From NCBI GenBank assembly GCA_003222115.1, contig QHUL01000054.1, positions 1-64,000 of the forward strand: 64,000 nucleotides of DNA, read 5' to 3'. The position numbers were made by a program, and so were the translations under genes. Below the pieces are notes generated by a model that saw nothing but the letters and a program-made list of their open reading frames with translations, did not search any database and was not told the DNA's origin. The stretch comes from Gemmatimonadota bacterium (lineage in GTDB: Bacteria > Gemmatimonadota > Gemmatimonadetes > Gemmatimonadales > GWC2-71-9). Shown here in pieces: positions 55,754 to 64,000 of this stretch; the first letter of the stretch is position 1; each line of letters opens with the position of its first letter.

Positions 55754-57126
55754 GGCGCGACGCCCTCGGCGCGGAGCCAGTCTTCGACTTCGACCCGGTA
55801 GGCGCGGAGTGCGGCGTCGCTCGCCGCCTCGAAGCGCAGCACCAGGACCGGCTGCGTGTTCGACGCCCGGAGCAGCCCCCAGCCGTCCGGAAACGAGATC
55901 CGCACGCCGTCGAGTGTCGACACCTGGTAGCGCGCCGCGAAGTAGCGTGCGGCGCGCGCCACGACGTCGAACTTGCGCTCGTCCGGGCAGGGGATGCGGA
56001 TCTCGGGGGTCGACACGCTGGGCGGGAGATCCGCGAGCAGGCGCGACAGCGGGCCGCCCTGCTCGGCCACGTAGCGGAGCAGCCGGGCCGCGGCGAAGAG
56101 CGCGTCGTCGAAGCCGTACCAGTCGCCCCCGAAGAACATGTGCCCGCTCATCTCGCCCGCGAGCGGGGCGCCGAGCTCCCGCATCTTCTCCTTGATGAGC
56201 GAGTGGCCTGTCTTCCACATCGTGGGCTTCAGGCCCGCGCGGGCGAGCTCCTGCGGGAGCACGGCGGAGCATTTGACGTCGAAGATTACGGCATGGCCCG
56301 GACCCATCCGGCGGACGAGGTCTCGCCCGAAGAGTACGAGCAGCTGGTCGCCGAACACGACGCGCCCCGCCTCATCTACGGCGCCGATGCGGTCGCCGTC
56401 ACCGTCGAACGCGATCCCCAGCTCGGCGCCCGAGCGCCGCACGGCGGCTTGGAGATCGCGCAAGTTCTCGAGCACCGTCGGGTCGGGGTGGTGGTTCGGG
56501 AAGCGGCCGTCGGATTCGCAAAACAGCGGCACGATGTCGGCGCCGAGCTGCCGCAGGGTCTCGACGGCGAGGAGGCTCGTCACCCCGTTGCCGCAGTCCA
56601 CCACCGCCTTCACCCTCCGGGGCAGCGGGCCGTTTTTCGCTGCGATCGCGTCGCGGTAGTGCGCCAGCACGCCGGAGCGCGCTGCGTGACGGCCGCCGAC
56701 CCGGGTCGCGGCGAGGTTGTCTTCGAGCATCTGCCGCAGCCGCTGGATCCCGGCGCCGTACACCGCCTCTCCGCGCAGCACGAACTTGAGTCCGTTGAAC
56801 TCGGGAGGGTTATGAGAGCCCGTCACCTGCACGCCGCCGTCCACATCCAGCGTGTGGGTCGCGAAGTAGAGCGCCGGGGTCGGCAGCTCGCCGACATCCG
56901 TCGCAATCGCCCCGCCGTCCACGAGCCCGTCGCGCAGCGCGGCGGACAGGGCCGCACCCGAGGGGCGGTTGTCGCGCCCCACGGCGATGCGCGGTGCGGC
57001 GCCGAGCCGCTCCCACGCAACCGTGGCGAACGCCGTGCCGACCGCCTGCGCGACCTCGGCCGTGAGCTGGTCGCCCACGGTGCCGCGGATGTCGTATTCC
57101 CGGAAGATGGTGGCGGGGAGCTTCAG
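55750..57126 (-). CDS. Phosphomannomutase/phosphoglucomutase family enzyme, apparent CUG start
   Basis: 458 residues if started at CTG 57126. The conserved N-terminal motif F-R-E-Y-D-I-R-G-T-V-G lies before the first ATG/GTG-type start (GTG 57078) and after an in-frame stop at 57150, so only CTG 57126 (GGAGGG 4 bases upstream) includes it. Phosphoserine loop T-G-S-H-N-P, metal loop D-G-D-G-D-R, sugar loop G-E-M-S-G-H, and phosphate loop R-A-S-N-T-Q-P. Converts hexose 6- to 1-phosphates, feeding the nucleotide sugars used by the glycosyltransferases here. Mannose or glucose preference cannot be read. Confidence 0.88.
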   Translation of the reverse strand: MKLPATIFREYDIRGTVGDQLTAEVAQAVGTAFATVAWERLGAAPRIAVGRDNRPSGAALSAALRDGLVDGGAIATDVGELPTPALYFATHTLDVDGGVQVTGSHNPPEFNGLKFVLRGEAVYGAGIQRLRQMLEDNLAATRVGGRHAARSGVLAHYRDAIAAKNGPLPRRVKAVVDCGNGVTSLLAVETLRQLGADIVPLFCESDGRFPNHHPDPTVLENLRDLQAAVRRSGAELGIAFDGDGDRIGAVDEAGRVVFGDQLLVLFGRDLVRRMGPGHAVIFDVKCSAVLPQELARAGLKPTMWKTGHSLIKEKMRELGAPLAGEMSGHMFFGGDWYGFDDALFAAARLLRYVAEQGGPLSRLLADLPPSVSTPEIRIPCPDERKFDVVARAARYFAARYQVSTLDGVRISFPDGWGLLRASNTQPVLVLRFEAASDAALRAYRVEVEDWLRAEGVAP

Positions 57127-57147
57127 AGAGCCCTCCGGCGCCCCGCG

Positions 57148-58689
57148 TCAGCGGGCCGTGGGTGCGTGCGCGGCGCTGACGGCCGGCGCGGCCGGGATCG
57201 CTTCGGGGGCAGGCGGGCCGGCCACGCCGCCGGTGCGCGCGAGGTCAAGCAGACGGTTCGGGCGCACGCCGAAGAACAGCAGCCCGGCGACGCAGACCGT
57301 CACGACGGCGTAGCCCAGCCGCCCCAGTCGCATTCCCACGTGCGCCTCCGCGGACGGCTCGGGCTTCATGTACATCGCCATGATCACGGGGAGATAGTAG
57401 CCCGCCGAGATCACGCTCGTAAGGACGAGCGCGGCCGCGAGCCCACCCTGCCCCGCGCTCGTCGCCGCGGCGAGGATGTACCACTTGCCGATGAAGCCGG
57501 CCGTGCCGGGGAAGCCGAGCAGGGACAGCATGCACACCGCCAGGGCGAAGGCGAGCCACGGATGGCGCGTGGCGAGCCCGGCGAGGTCGTCGATCAGGAC
57601 GTCCCGCTCGCCCTGGCGGCCCTTGGCGGCGAGGAGCGCGAAGGCGCCGAGCGTCATCAGAGTGTAGGCGACGAGGTAGAACAGGAACGCCGCCGAGCCG
57701 GGCCCGGGGCCCGCCGCCACCGCGACGAGCAGGTATCCCGCGTGGGCGACCGAGGAGTAGGCGAGCATGCGCTTCACGGCTCGCTGGGCCAGCGCGATCA
57801 AGTTGCCGACCACCATCGTGGCCACAGCGAGCCACCACACGATCTCGTGCCAGGCCGCGACCGCGGAGAACGCCTCGCCCAGCACGCGGAACAGGGCGGC
57901 GAAGGCGGCCGCCTTAACGCCGCTCGCCATGTAGGCCGTGACCGGCGTCGGCGAGCCGTCGTACACGTCCGGGACCCACATGTGGAACGGCACCGCGGCG
58001 ACCTTGAAGCCGAACCCGATCAGCAGCAGCGCGAGGCCGATTGCCAGCATCGTGCCCCCCCCGGCCCCCGCCCCGACCTGGGCCGCGATGGCGCGGAGGC
58101 CCGTCGTCCCGGTCGCGCCGTATACGAGTGCGATGCCGTACAACAGGAAGCTGGAGGCGAAGGCGCCGAGCAGGAAGTACTTGAACGCCGCCTCGGCCCC
58201 TGCCGCGCTCTTGCGGTTGATTCCCGCGAGCACGTAGACCGACACCGACAGCAGCTCGAGCCCGAGGAAGACAACGATCAAGTCGTCGCCGCCTCCCATC
58301 AACATCATGCCGAGGGTCGCGAACACGATGAGGGCGTGGTACTCGGGGATGAGCAGCTGCTCGCGCTCCAGGTAGTTGAAGGAGAGCAGGACCGTCAAAG
58401 CGGCGGCGCCGAGGAACAGCCAGTCCGTGACGAAGCGGAAGTCGTCCACGGCGATCATCGCTGCGAGTGGCGTCGGCGCGGCACGGGCCGCGTGCCACCA
58501 CAACCACCACACGGCGCCAGCCGTGGACGCGAGTGCGGCGAGCGTCACGCAGCCGGCGAGCCGCAGGTCCGCCGCGGTGCGGTGCCGCCAGGCGATGAGG
58601 AGCAGCAGCACCAAGCTCCACGCCGTGAGCACGAGCTCCGGGAGGAGCGCGAGCAGCAGGTCCCGGGAGCTCGAGAGGTCGAGGATCAC
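57148..58689 (-). CDS. nuoN: NADH-quinone oxidoreductase subunit N
   Basis: 513 residues from GTG 58689, overlapping the nuoM stop (GTGA). Antiporter-like subunit with about 14 membrane helices. Key charged residues are visible in G-L-E-L-L-S-V (Glu), F-K-Y-F-L-L-G (Lys), and F-K-V-A-A-V-P-F-H-M-W-x-P-D-V-Y (Lys/His). A proton channel of complex I. The C-terminus is an Ala/Pro-rich tail of about 25 residues. Confidence 0.96.
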   Translation of the reverse strand: MILDLSSSRDLLLALLPELVLTAWSLVLLLLIAWRHRTAADLRLAGCVTLAALASTAGAVWWLWWHAARAAPTPLAAMIAVDDFRFVTDWLFLGAAALTVLLSFNYLEREQLLIPEYHALIVFATLGMMLMGGGDDLIVVFLGLELLSVSVYVLAGINRKSAAGAEAAFKYFLLGAFASSFLLYGIALVYGATGTTGLRAIAAQVGAGAGGGTMLAIGLALLLIGFGFKVAAVPFHMWVPDVYDGSPTPVTAYMASGVKAAAFAALFRVLGEAFSAVAAWHEIVWWLAVATMVVGNLIALAQRAVKRMLAYSSVAHAGYLLVAVAAGPGPGSAAFLFYLVAYTLMTLGAFALLAAKGRQGERDVLIDDLAGLATRHPWLAFALAVCMLSLLGFPGTAGFIGKWYILAAATSAGQGGLAAALVLTSVISAGYYLPVIMAMYMKPEPSAEAHVGMRLGRLGYAVVTVCVAGLLFFGVRPNRLLDLARTGGVAGPPAPEAIPAAPAVSAAHAPTAR

Positions 58690-60221
58690 GGCGCGATTGC
58701 GGTGGCGGTGGGCCCCGGCGGCCGCACGCTCTCGATGAACTGGCGCGCCGCGGGCTCCATGCGGTCGAGGATCGGCTTCGGATACACGCCGATCCATACG
58801 ATGCAGGCGACGAGCGGCAGCAACACCGCCAGCTCGCGCGGCGTCAGGTCGGGCAGCTTCTCGTTCTCAGGCTTGTCGAGCGGGTTGAAGATCACCCGCT
58901 GCAAGGCCCAGAGCAGGTAGGCCGCCGCCACGATCACTCCGGTGGCGGCGATGCCGGCGGCCACGGGGTGCGTCCGGAACGCGCCCACCAGCACGAGGAA
59001 CTCGCCGACGAAGCCGTTCGTGCCCGGCAGCCCGATCGACGACAGCGACACGAACGTGAGGATCGCGGCGAACAGGGGCACGACGCGCGCGATGCCGCCG
59101 TACGCGGCGATCAGCCGGCTGTGGCGCCGCTCGTAGATCATCCCGACCAGGAAGAACAGCGCGCCGGTCGAGATGCCGTGATTGATCATCACGAGCAGGG
59201 CGCCCTGCACGCTCTGCAGCGTCAGCGCCCAGATCCCGAGCATGACGAAGCCCAGATGCGCGACCGACGAGTAGGCAATCAGCTTCTTGAAGTCGGGTTG
59301 CACCATGGCGACGAGGCCGCCGTACAGGATCCCGACGAGTGACAGCGCCACGATGGCGGTCTCGACCGGCGGCGCGAGTGCCACGGCCGGGAAGAACGGC
59401 ACCGCAAACCGCAGGAAGCCGTAGGTCCCCATCTTGAGCAGGATGCCGGCGAGGATCACCGAGCCCGCCGTCGGCGCCTCCACGTGCGCGTCAGGGAGCC
59501 AGGTGTGGAACGGAAACATCGGCACCTTGATCGCGAAGGCCAGAAAGAACGCCGCGAACAGCCAGAAGGCGAGCGGCCCGAGGTCACCGAGGTTCCGCAT
59601 CAGGTGGAAGTAGTCGAAGGAGAAGATTCCGGTGCGCTGGCCCACGAGGTAGACGAGCGCAAGGATGGCCACGAGCATGAGCAGCGATCCGAACATCGTG
59701 TAGATGAAGAACTTGATCGCCGCATACAGGCGGCTGTCCCCGCCCCACACCCCGATGATGAAGTACATCGGGATGAGCATCACTTCCCACATCACGTAGA
59801 ACAGGAACAGGTCGAGGGCGACGAACACCCCGATCATGCCCGACGTCAGGACGAGTAGCAGCGCGTAATACGCCCGCTCCCGGGTGGTGATGTAGCTGTA
59901 GCTGCCGAGCACCGAGAGCGGAACGAGCAAGGTGGTGAGCAGCACCATGAACAGGGAGATGCCGTCCACGCCGACGGTGTAGTGGATCGACCACGGCGCT
60001 CCCGTCCCGAACAGCGGCACCTGGATCCACGGCGCGTCGCAGACGAATTGCATCCCGCCCGACGGCACGAAGGTCCACCACAACGGGACCGCGATAGCGA
60101 ACTCGATCAAGCTCGCCACGAAGCCCAGGTGCTTCGCCCAGCGCGGCGGCGCGATGAGAATCGCAACGGCCGCGACGGCGGGCCAGACGAGCAGCGCGGT
60201 CAGCACCCAGCGCGCGTACAT
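58686..60221 (-). CDS. nuoM: NADH-quinone oxidoreductase subunit M
   Basis: 511 residues, about 14 membrane helices. W-E-V-M-L-I-P-M-Y near residue 140 (essential Glu), K-V-P-M-F-P-F-H-T-W-L-P-D-A-H (Lys/His), and A-Y-S-S-V-A-H. Second antiporter-like proton channel of complex I. Three bases after nuoL. Confidence 0.97.
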   Translation of the reverse strand: MYARWVLTALLVWPAVAAVAILIAPPRWAKHLGFVASLIEFAIAVPLWWTFVPSGGMQFVCDAPWIQVPLFGTGAPWSIHYTVGVDGISLFMVLLTTLLVPLSVLGSYSYITTRERAYYALLLVLTSGMIGVFVALDLFLFYVMWEVMLIPMYFIIGVWGGDSRLYAAIKFFIYTMFGSLLMLVAILALVYLVGQRTGIFSFDYFHLMRNLGDLGPLAFWLFAAFFLAFAIKVPMFPFHTWLPDAHVEAPTAGSVILAGILLKMGTYGFLRFAVPFFPAVALAPPVETAIVALSLVGILYGGLVAMVQPDFKKLIAYSSVAHLGFVMLGIWALTLQSVQGALLVMINHGISTGALFFLVGMIYERRHSRLIAAYGGIARVVPLFAAILTFVSLSSIGLPGTNGFVGEFLVLVGAFRTHPVAAGIAATGVIVAAAYLLWALQRVIFNPLDKPENEKLPDLTPRELAVLLPLVACIVWIGVYPKPILDRMEPAARQFIESVRPPGPTATAIAP

Positions 60222-60224
60222 CGG

Positions 60225-62201
60225 CTAGCGGACCGCCGTCCAGAGCACGGCGAGGACGCCGCCCACGAACAGCACCACGTAGAAGCCCAGCTGGCCGGTC
60301 TGCAGGCGGCTCCCGATCCAGCCCAGCGCCCGCGATAGCCGCGCTGCGCCGTTCACCCCGGCGCCGTCGATCAGGCCGAGATCGATCGTCCTCCACAGCA
60401 CCTCGCGCGACAGCCATATGAGCGGCCGCACGAACAGGAAGTCGTAGATCTCGTCAACGTACCACTTCTTCCATAGCACGCGTGCGAAGCCCCGCTCCGC
60501 CGGCGCGAGGCGGGCCGGGACGAGCTCCTCCGGCCGGAGCAGCCGCACCGCGGCGATGATCCCGAGCCCGGCCGCGGCCACCGCGGCGATCACCAGCGCC
60601 CACTCGGTGCCGTGCGGCACTTCGATGCCGGGGCGCAGCCGCGCCGCGACGGCCGTCACCGGCTCGAGCCAGTGCTCGAGCCACTCACGGCCGCGCAACA
60701 GCGCGGGGACGTTGAGCGCGCCGCCCGCGAGGCTGAGCGCCGCGAGCACGACCAGGGGCCCCGTCATGACCCAGGGCGCCTCGCGCAGGTGCGCGGACTC
60801 CCGCTCGCCCGTCCGGTTCGGGCCGTGGAAGGTGTAGAGCATCAGGCGCGTCATGTAGAACGCGGTGAGCAGCGCCGTGAGCAGGCCGAGCAGCCAGTAC
60901 ACGTACCACAGCGGGTGCACGTCGCCCAGGGAGAAGGCGGCGCTCAGGATTTGGTCCTTGGAGAAGAATCCGGCGAAGGGCGGGATGCCGGCGATGGCGA
61001 GCGTCGCGACCCACATGAGCGTCGACGTCCACGGCAGGTGGCGAGCGAGACCGCCCATGTTGCGCATGTCCTGCGCGTCCTCGCGGGAGTGCGTGGCGTG
61101 GTAGGCGTGATGGAGCGCATGAATCACGCTCCCCGCGCCGAGGAAGAGGAGCGCCTTGAAGAAGGCGTGCGTCACCAGATGGAAGATGCCAGCGGCGTAC
61201 GCTCCCGACCCGACACCCAGGAACATGTAGCCCAGCTGGGAGACGGTGGAGTAGGCGAGCACGCGCTTGATGTCCCACTGCTTGAGCGCGATCGTCGCCG
61301 CAAAGAAGGCGGTGAGCGCGCCGATCCCGGCCACGACGGCGCTCGCCACGGGAGCGAGCGCGTACAGCACGTTGCAGCGGGCCACGAGATAGACGCCTGC
61401 CGTCACCATGGTGGCGGCGTGGATCAGGGCCGAGACGGGCGTCGGGCCCTGCATCGCGTCGGGAAGCCAGGTGTACAGTGGAATCTGCGCGGACTTGCCC
61501 GTGCACCCGAGGAAGAGCAACAGCGTGATGGCGGTGACGGCAGGCCCGCCCGGCGTGAAGAGCTTCGGCGCCTGGGCGAACAGCGGCTGGAAGTCGAGGG
61601 ACCCCGTGTGCGCGAAGATCATGAGCATCGCGACCAGGAACCCGACGTCCCCGATGCGGTTCACGAGAAATGCCTTCTTGCCGGCGTCGGCGTTGATCCG
61701 CTCGTTGAACCAGAAGCCGATCAGCAGGTAGGAGCAGAGCCCCACGCCCTCCCAGCCGACGAACATGACGGGGAAGCTTGCCCCGAGCACGAGCACCAGC
61801 ATGAAGAACACGAAGAGGTTGAGGTACGCGAAGTAGCGCGCGTACCCGGGATCCTCGCCCATGTAGCCCACGCTGAAGACGTGGATCAGCGAGCTCACGC
61901 CGGTGACGACGAGCAGCATCACCGCGGAGAGCTGGTCGAGCTGCAGCGCCACCGTCACGTGGAGCTCCCCGACGGGCATCCACTCCCAGTAGGGGAAGAC
62001 GAGCGGCCCCGGGGTTCCCTCTCGGAGGAAGGCCAGGACGATGACGATGGCGAGCGCGAGGGCGGCCAAGAGCACCCCGACCCCGATGATCGACACGGCG
62101 TGCTTCGCCCGGGGGCGGCGTAATGCCAGGACTCCGTTCGCCAGGAATCCGGCGAGCGGCAGCGCCGGGACGAGCCACAGGAGCTGCAGCGCGCTCGGCA
62201 T
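60225..62201 (-). CDS. nuoL: NADH-quinone oxidoreductase subunit L
   Basis: 658 residues, the largest antiporter-like subunit. G-W-E-G-V-G-L-C-S-Y-L-L-I near residue 150, K-S-A-Q-I-P-L-Y-T-W-L-P-D-A-M, A-Y-S-T-V-S-Q-L-G-Y. The long lateral helix is expected in the last 100 residues, which contain W-Y-V-D-E-I-Y-D. Third proton channel. One base after nuoK. Confidence 0.97.
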   Translation of the reverse strand: MPSALQLLWLVPALPLAGFLANGVLALRRPRAKHAVSIIGVGVLLAALALAIVIVLAFLREGTPGPLVFPYWEWMPVGELHVTVALQLDQLSAVMLLVVTGVSSLIHVFSVGYMGEDPGYARYFAYLNLFVFFMLVLVLGASFPVMFVGWEGVGLCSYLLIGFWFNERINADAGKKAFLVNRIGDVGFLVAMLMIFAHTGSLDFQPLFAQAPKLFTPGGPAVTAITLLLFLGCTGKSAQIPLYTWLPDAMQGPTPVSALIHAATMVTAGVYLVARCNVLYALAPVASAVVAGIGALTAFFAATIALKQWDIKRVLAYSTVSQLGYMFLGVGSGAYAAGIFHLVTHAFFKALLFLGAGSVIHALHHAYHATHSREDAQDMRNMGGLARHLPWTSTLMWVATLAIAGIPPFAGFFSKDQILSAAFSLGDVHPLWYVYWLLGLLTALLTAFYMTRLMLYTFHGPNRTGERESAHLREAPWVMTGPLVVLAALSLAGGALNVPALLRGREWLEHWLEPVTAVAARLRPGIEVPHGTEWALVIAAVAAAGLGIIAAVRLLRPEELVPARLAPAERGFARVLWKKWYVDEIYDFLFVRPLIWLSREVLWRTIDLGLIDGAGVNGAARLSRALGWIGSRLQTGQLGFYVVLFVGGVLAVLWTAVR

Positions 62202-62202
62202 C

Positions 62203-62499
62203 TCAGCCCTTCAGCAAATTGATGTTCTGGAGGTCGACCGTCTGCTTGTGGCGATAGATCGCGAGGATGATCGCTAGGCCGACCGCCGCCTCAGCGGCGG
62301 CCACCGCCATCACGAAGAACACGAAGATCTGGCCCGCCACGCCAAGCGACTGGGCCAGCGCCACGAACGTGAGATTCACCGCGTTGAGCATCAGCTCCAC
62401 GCACATGAAGATGACGATCGCATTGCGACGCAGCAGCACGCCGGCGACGCCCAGGGCGAACAGCACCGCGGAGACGGCGAGCGATGGTCCGAGGAGCAT
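62203..62499 (-). CDS. nuoK: NADH-quinone oxidoreductase subunit K
   Basis: 98 residues with three membrane helices. The two conserved Glu are in [12 protein letters not shown] and [10 protein letters not shown]. Part of the proton path linking the quinone site to the antiporter subunits. It starts directly before the nuoJ stop region with no gap. Confidence 0.97.
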   Translation of the reverse strand: MLLGPSLAVSAVLFALGVAGVLLRRNAIVIFMCVELMLNAVNLTFVALAQSLGVAGQIFVFFVMAVAAAEAAVGLAIILAIYRHKQTVDLQNINLLKG

Positions 62500-63015
62500 T
62501 CAGAGCTTCCGCTTCGCGAGCACGACGGCGCCGACGATCGCCGCCAGCAGCAGCACGCTCGTGATCTCGAAGGGGATGAGGTACTGGGAGAACAGCGGGC
62601 GCGCCACGGCGCCCACGATCCCCTGCTCCTCCTGCAGCTGCGCCATCACGTTGCCCCCGCGCGTCCCGGCGGCGGATGGCGTGGCACCGCGCAGCAGCTG
62701 GAAGAAGAGCAGGCCGCCCAACAGCGTCGCCACGGCGAGGCCCGCCGGCCCCTTCAAATCGGACGGGCCGGCCCGCCCCAGGTTCAGCAGCATGATCACG
62801 AAGAGGAACAGCACCATGATCGCGCCGGCGTAGACCAGCACCTGCAGCACGGCGATGAACTGCGCGTCCAGCACCACGAACAGCGCCGCGAGCGAGAACA
62901 GGGTCTGCACGAGCCACAGGGCGCTCGCGACCGGACTGCGCCGCGTGATGCACATCGCCGCTCCCACCACGGCGAGCGCCGAGAAGGTCCAGAACACGAG
63001 CTGCGTCAGCGACAC
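62500..63015 (-). CDS. nuoJ: NADH-quinone oxidoreductase subunit J
   Basis: 171 residues with five membrane helices. V-Y-A-G-A-I-M-V-L-F-L-F-V-I-M-L-L (helix 3 with its pi-bulge) is the family hallmark. Central membrane-arm subunit of complex I. Four bases after nuoI. Confidence 0.96.
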   Translation of the reverse strand: MSLTQLVFWTFSALAVVGAAMCITRRSPVASALWLVQTLFSLAALFVVLDAQFIAVLQVLVYAGAIMVLFLFVIMLLNLGRAGPSDLKGPAGLAVATLLGGLLFFQLLRGATPSAAGTRGGNVMAQLQEEQGIVGAVARPLFSQYLIPFEITSVLLLAAIVGAVVLAKRKL

Positions 63016-63018
63016 CGC

Positions 63019-63525
63019 TCACTCCCCCCGGGGATCCGAGGGGTCCCACAGCGTCGAGACGGGGTGCGTCTGCGCGCACAGGCGCTCGAGATCGTAGACG
63101 AACCGGTCGCGCGAGTACTCGGAGTTCTCGTAATGCACGCCGACGTGGATGGCCTCCTCGGGGCAGACCTCCTGGCAGTAGCCACAGAATACGCAGCGGA
63201 ATTCGTCGATCTCGTAGATCAGCGGGTAGCGGTTGCCCTGCTCGTCCTCGCCCGGCACCAGCTTGATGCAGTTGGCGGGACAGATCTGCGGGCACAGGCC
63301 GCACGCTACGCACTTGGAGCGCCCCTGCTCGTCGGTGAGCATGCGGTGCGTGCCGCGCCAGCGGGACGAGATCGTCCAGTCCTCGGTGGACTTCTCTTCC
63401 GGGTACTGCATCGTGACCTTCGGCTGGAACAGGTGCCGGAAGGTGAGCGCCATGCCCTTGAGGGTCGCGCGCACGTAGGACGTGGCCGAGCCCGGCCGCT
63501 TCATCACCTTCACCCCGACTGCCAT
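63019..63525 (-). CDS. nuoI: NADH-quinone oxidoreductase subunit I
   Basis: 168 residues. Two 4Fe-4S sites: C-V-A-C-G-L-C-P-Q-I-C-P and C-V-F-C-G-Y-C-Q-E-V-C-P (clusters N6a and N6b). It relays electrons in the hydrophilic arm toward N2 and the quinone. The ATG overlaps the nuoH stop (TGATG). Confidence 0.97.
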   Translation of the reverse strand: MAVGVKVMKRPGSATSYVRATLKGMALTFRHLFQPKVTMQYPEEKSTEDWTISSRWRGTHRMLTDEQGRSKCVACGLCPQICPANCIKLVPGEDEQGNRYPLIYEIDEFRCVFCGYCQEVCPEEAIHVGVHYENSEYSRDRFVYDLERLCAQTHPVSTLWDPSDPRGE

Positions 63526-64000
63526 CAGACCTCCCCCTCCGCCCGGGCCACCGAGCCCGAGACGATGCGGCCGCGATCGAGCCACCAGAACAGCAACCCG
63601 GCCAGCACGGCGTTGAGCCCGAACAGCGCCCAGCCGAAGGCCGGCCCGTAGGCCCAGCCGAGCTGCTCCTTGAGATACCACACCGCGGTGGCGAGCACGG
63701 TCAGATAGACGAGCGCGAGCGGCAGCAGGACCTTCCACCCCAGCGCCATCAGCTGGTCGTAGCGGAACCGCGGCAGCGTCCAGCGCACCCAGATGTACAG
63801 GAACATGAAGCAGGCGGTCTTGACGCAGAACACGGCGCCCGTCGCGAGGGTCTTCGCGAGCGTCCAGGGGGGCCCGTTGTCCCAGCTCGTGAACGGGATG
63901 TCCCACCCGCCGAAGAACAGCGTAGCCATCAGGGCCGAGGCGGTGAGCATGTTGGCGTACTCGGCGATGTAGAACATCGAGAACTTCATCGCGCTGTATT
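63525..64000 (-). CDS. nuoH: NADH-quinone oxidoreductase subunit H, C-terminal part (cut by window edge)
   Basis: The last 158 residues are seen; the frame is open to the window edge (…Y-S-A-M-K-F-S-M-F-Y-I-A-E-Y). The quinone-site segment F-S-M-F-Y-I-A-E-Y and the late R-W-T-L-P-R-F-R-Y-D-Q-L-M are the typical NuoH C-terminal motifs; three membrane helices follow. NuoH forms most of the quinone tunnel. nuoA-G presumably lie further right. Confidence 0.96.
   Translation of the reverse strand, partial: YSAMKFSMFYIAEYANMLTASALMATLFFGGWDIPFTSWDNGPPWTLAKTLATGAVFCVKTACFMFLYIWVRWTLPRFRYDQLMALGWKVLLPLALVYLTVLATAVWYLKEQLGWAYGPAFGWALFGLNAVLAGLLFWWLDRGRIVSGSVARAEGEV

Noticed and set aside
55705-58920. 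1071-residue open frame on the plus strand
   Set aside because: It lies opposite the mutase and nuoN/nuoM genes. Its translation is His/Arg/Gln-rich low-complexity, as antisense frames in GC-rich DNA are, with no domain motifs.

Overview
The window is 64 kb of GC-rich bacterial chromosome, packed with genes and carrying almost only housekeeping and envelope functions. It comes from a diderm (Kdo synthesis, LptB/LptC and an OstA-like protein) that makes menaquinone by the futalosine route (mqnC, mqnA, mqnE) and has a 14-subunit type complex I. The gene content, the FYFLPPM-type lipoprotein at the left edge and the GC bias suggest Gemmatimonadota or a close relative. This is inference; no rRNA is present to settle it.

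Layout. (1) 1-330: 5' end of a lipoprotein gene, then tRNA-Gly(CCC). (2) 886-9992, plus strand: a tightly overlapping chain of a DUF512 radical-SAM protein, der, plsY, gpsA, a MerR regulator, a GT2 enzyme, surE, pcm, a DedA protein, acyP and apt, followed by tRNA-Arg(CCT) and a membrane-anchored TPR protein. (3) 10051-22652: surface-glycan genes, with a minus-strand operon (flippase-like, YfhO-like, DPM1-like, dapF), a GT4 enzyme, a polysaccharide-deacetylase-like protein, a plus-strand FkbH/ACP/methyltransferase/left-handed-beta-helix acyltransferase cassette and another GT2. (4) 31904 down to 22649: kdsB-pyrG-kdsA-kdsC-kdsD-lptC-lptA-like-lptB-rpoN, coupling Kdo supply (CTP from PyrG, CMP-Kdo from KdsB) to LPS export and sigma-54. 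(5) 32009-36723: a divergent trpG-type amidotransferase and lipase-maturation-factor pair, then a minus-strand redox cassette (2-hydroxy-acid oxidase, Mpo1-like protein, a CMD-like protein and an AhpD-like protein). (6) 36720-48899: xerD, a methyltransferase, a DedA protein, ispF, purE, mqnC-A-E and the fatty-acid/phospholipid operon yceD-rpmF-plsX-fabH-fabD-fabG-acpP-fabF. (7) 48946-64000: ndk, a PTS-IIA/CBS fusion, sucD-sucC, a carbamate kinase, a UPF0182 protein, a phosphohexomutase and nuoN-M-L-K-J-I-H (nuoH runs off the right edge).

The most interesting item is at 34181-34765. An AhpD/carboxymuconolactone-decarboxylase-fold gene is interrupted by an in-frame UGA exactly where the family has its second, catalytic cysteine (C-P-F-UGA). 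The Glu and His of the AhpD proton relay are at the expected spacing. Immediately downstream is a hairpin with a GGUC apical loop placed as in bacterial SECIS elements. It reads as a selenocysteine-containing peroxidase-like protein, in a cassette that may oxidise 2-hydroxy acids. Other points: a non-canonical CX5CX2C cluster motif in MqnE, a 150-residue N-terminal extension on LptB, apparent CUG starts for dapF and the phosphohexomutase, -10 boxes placed for leaderless mRNAs, an overlapping divergent promoter, and three structured intergenic repeats.
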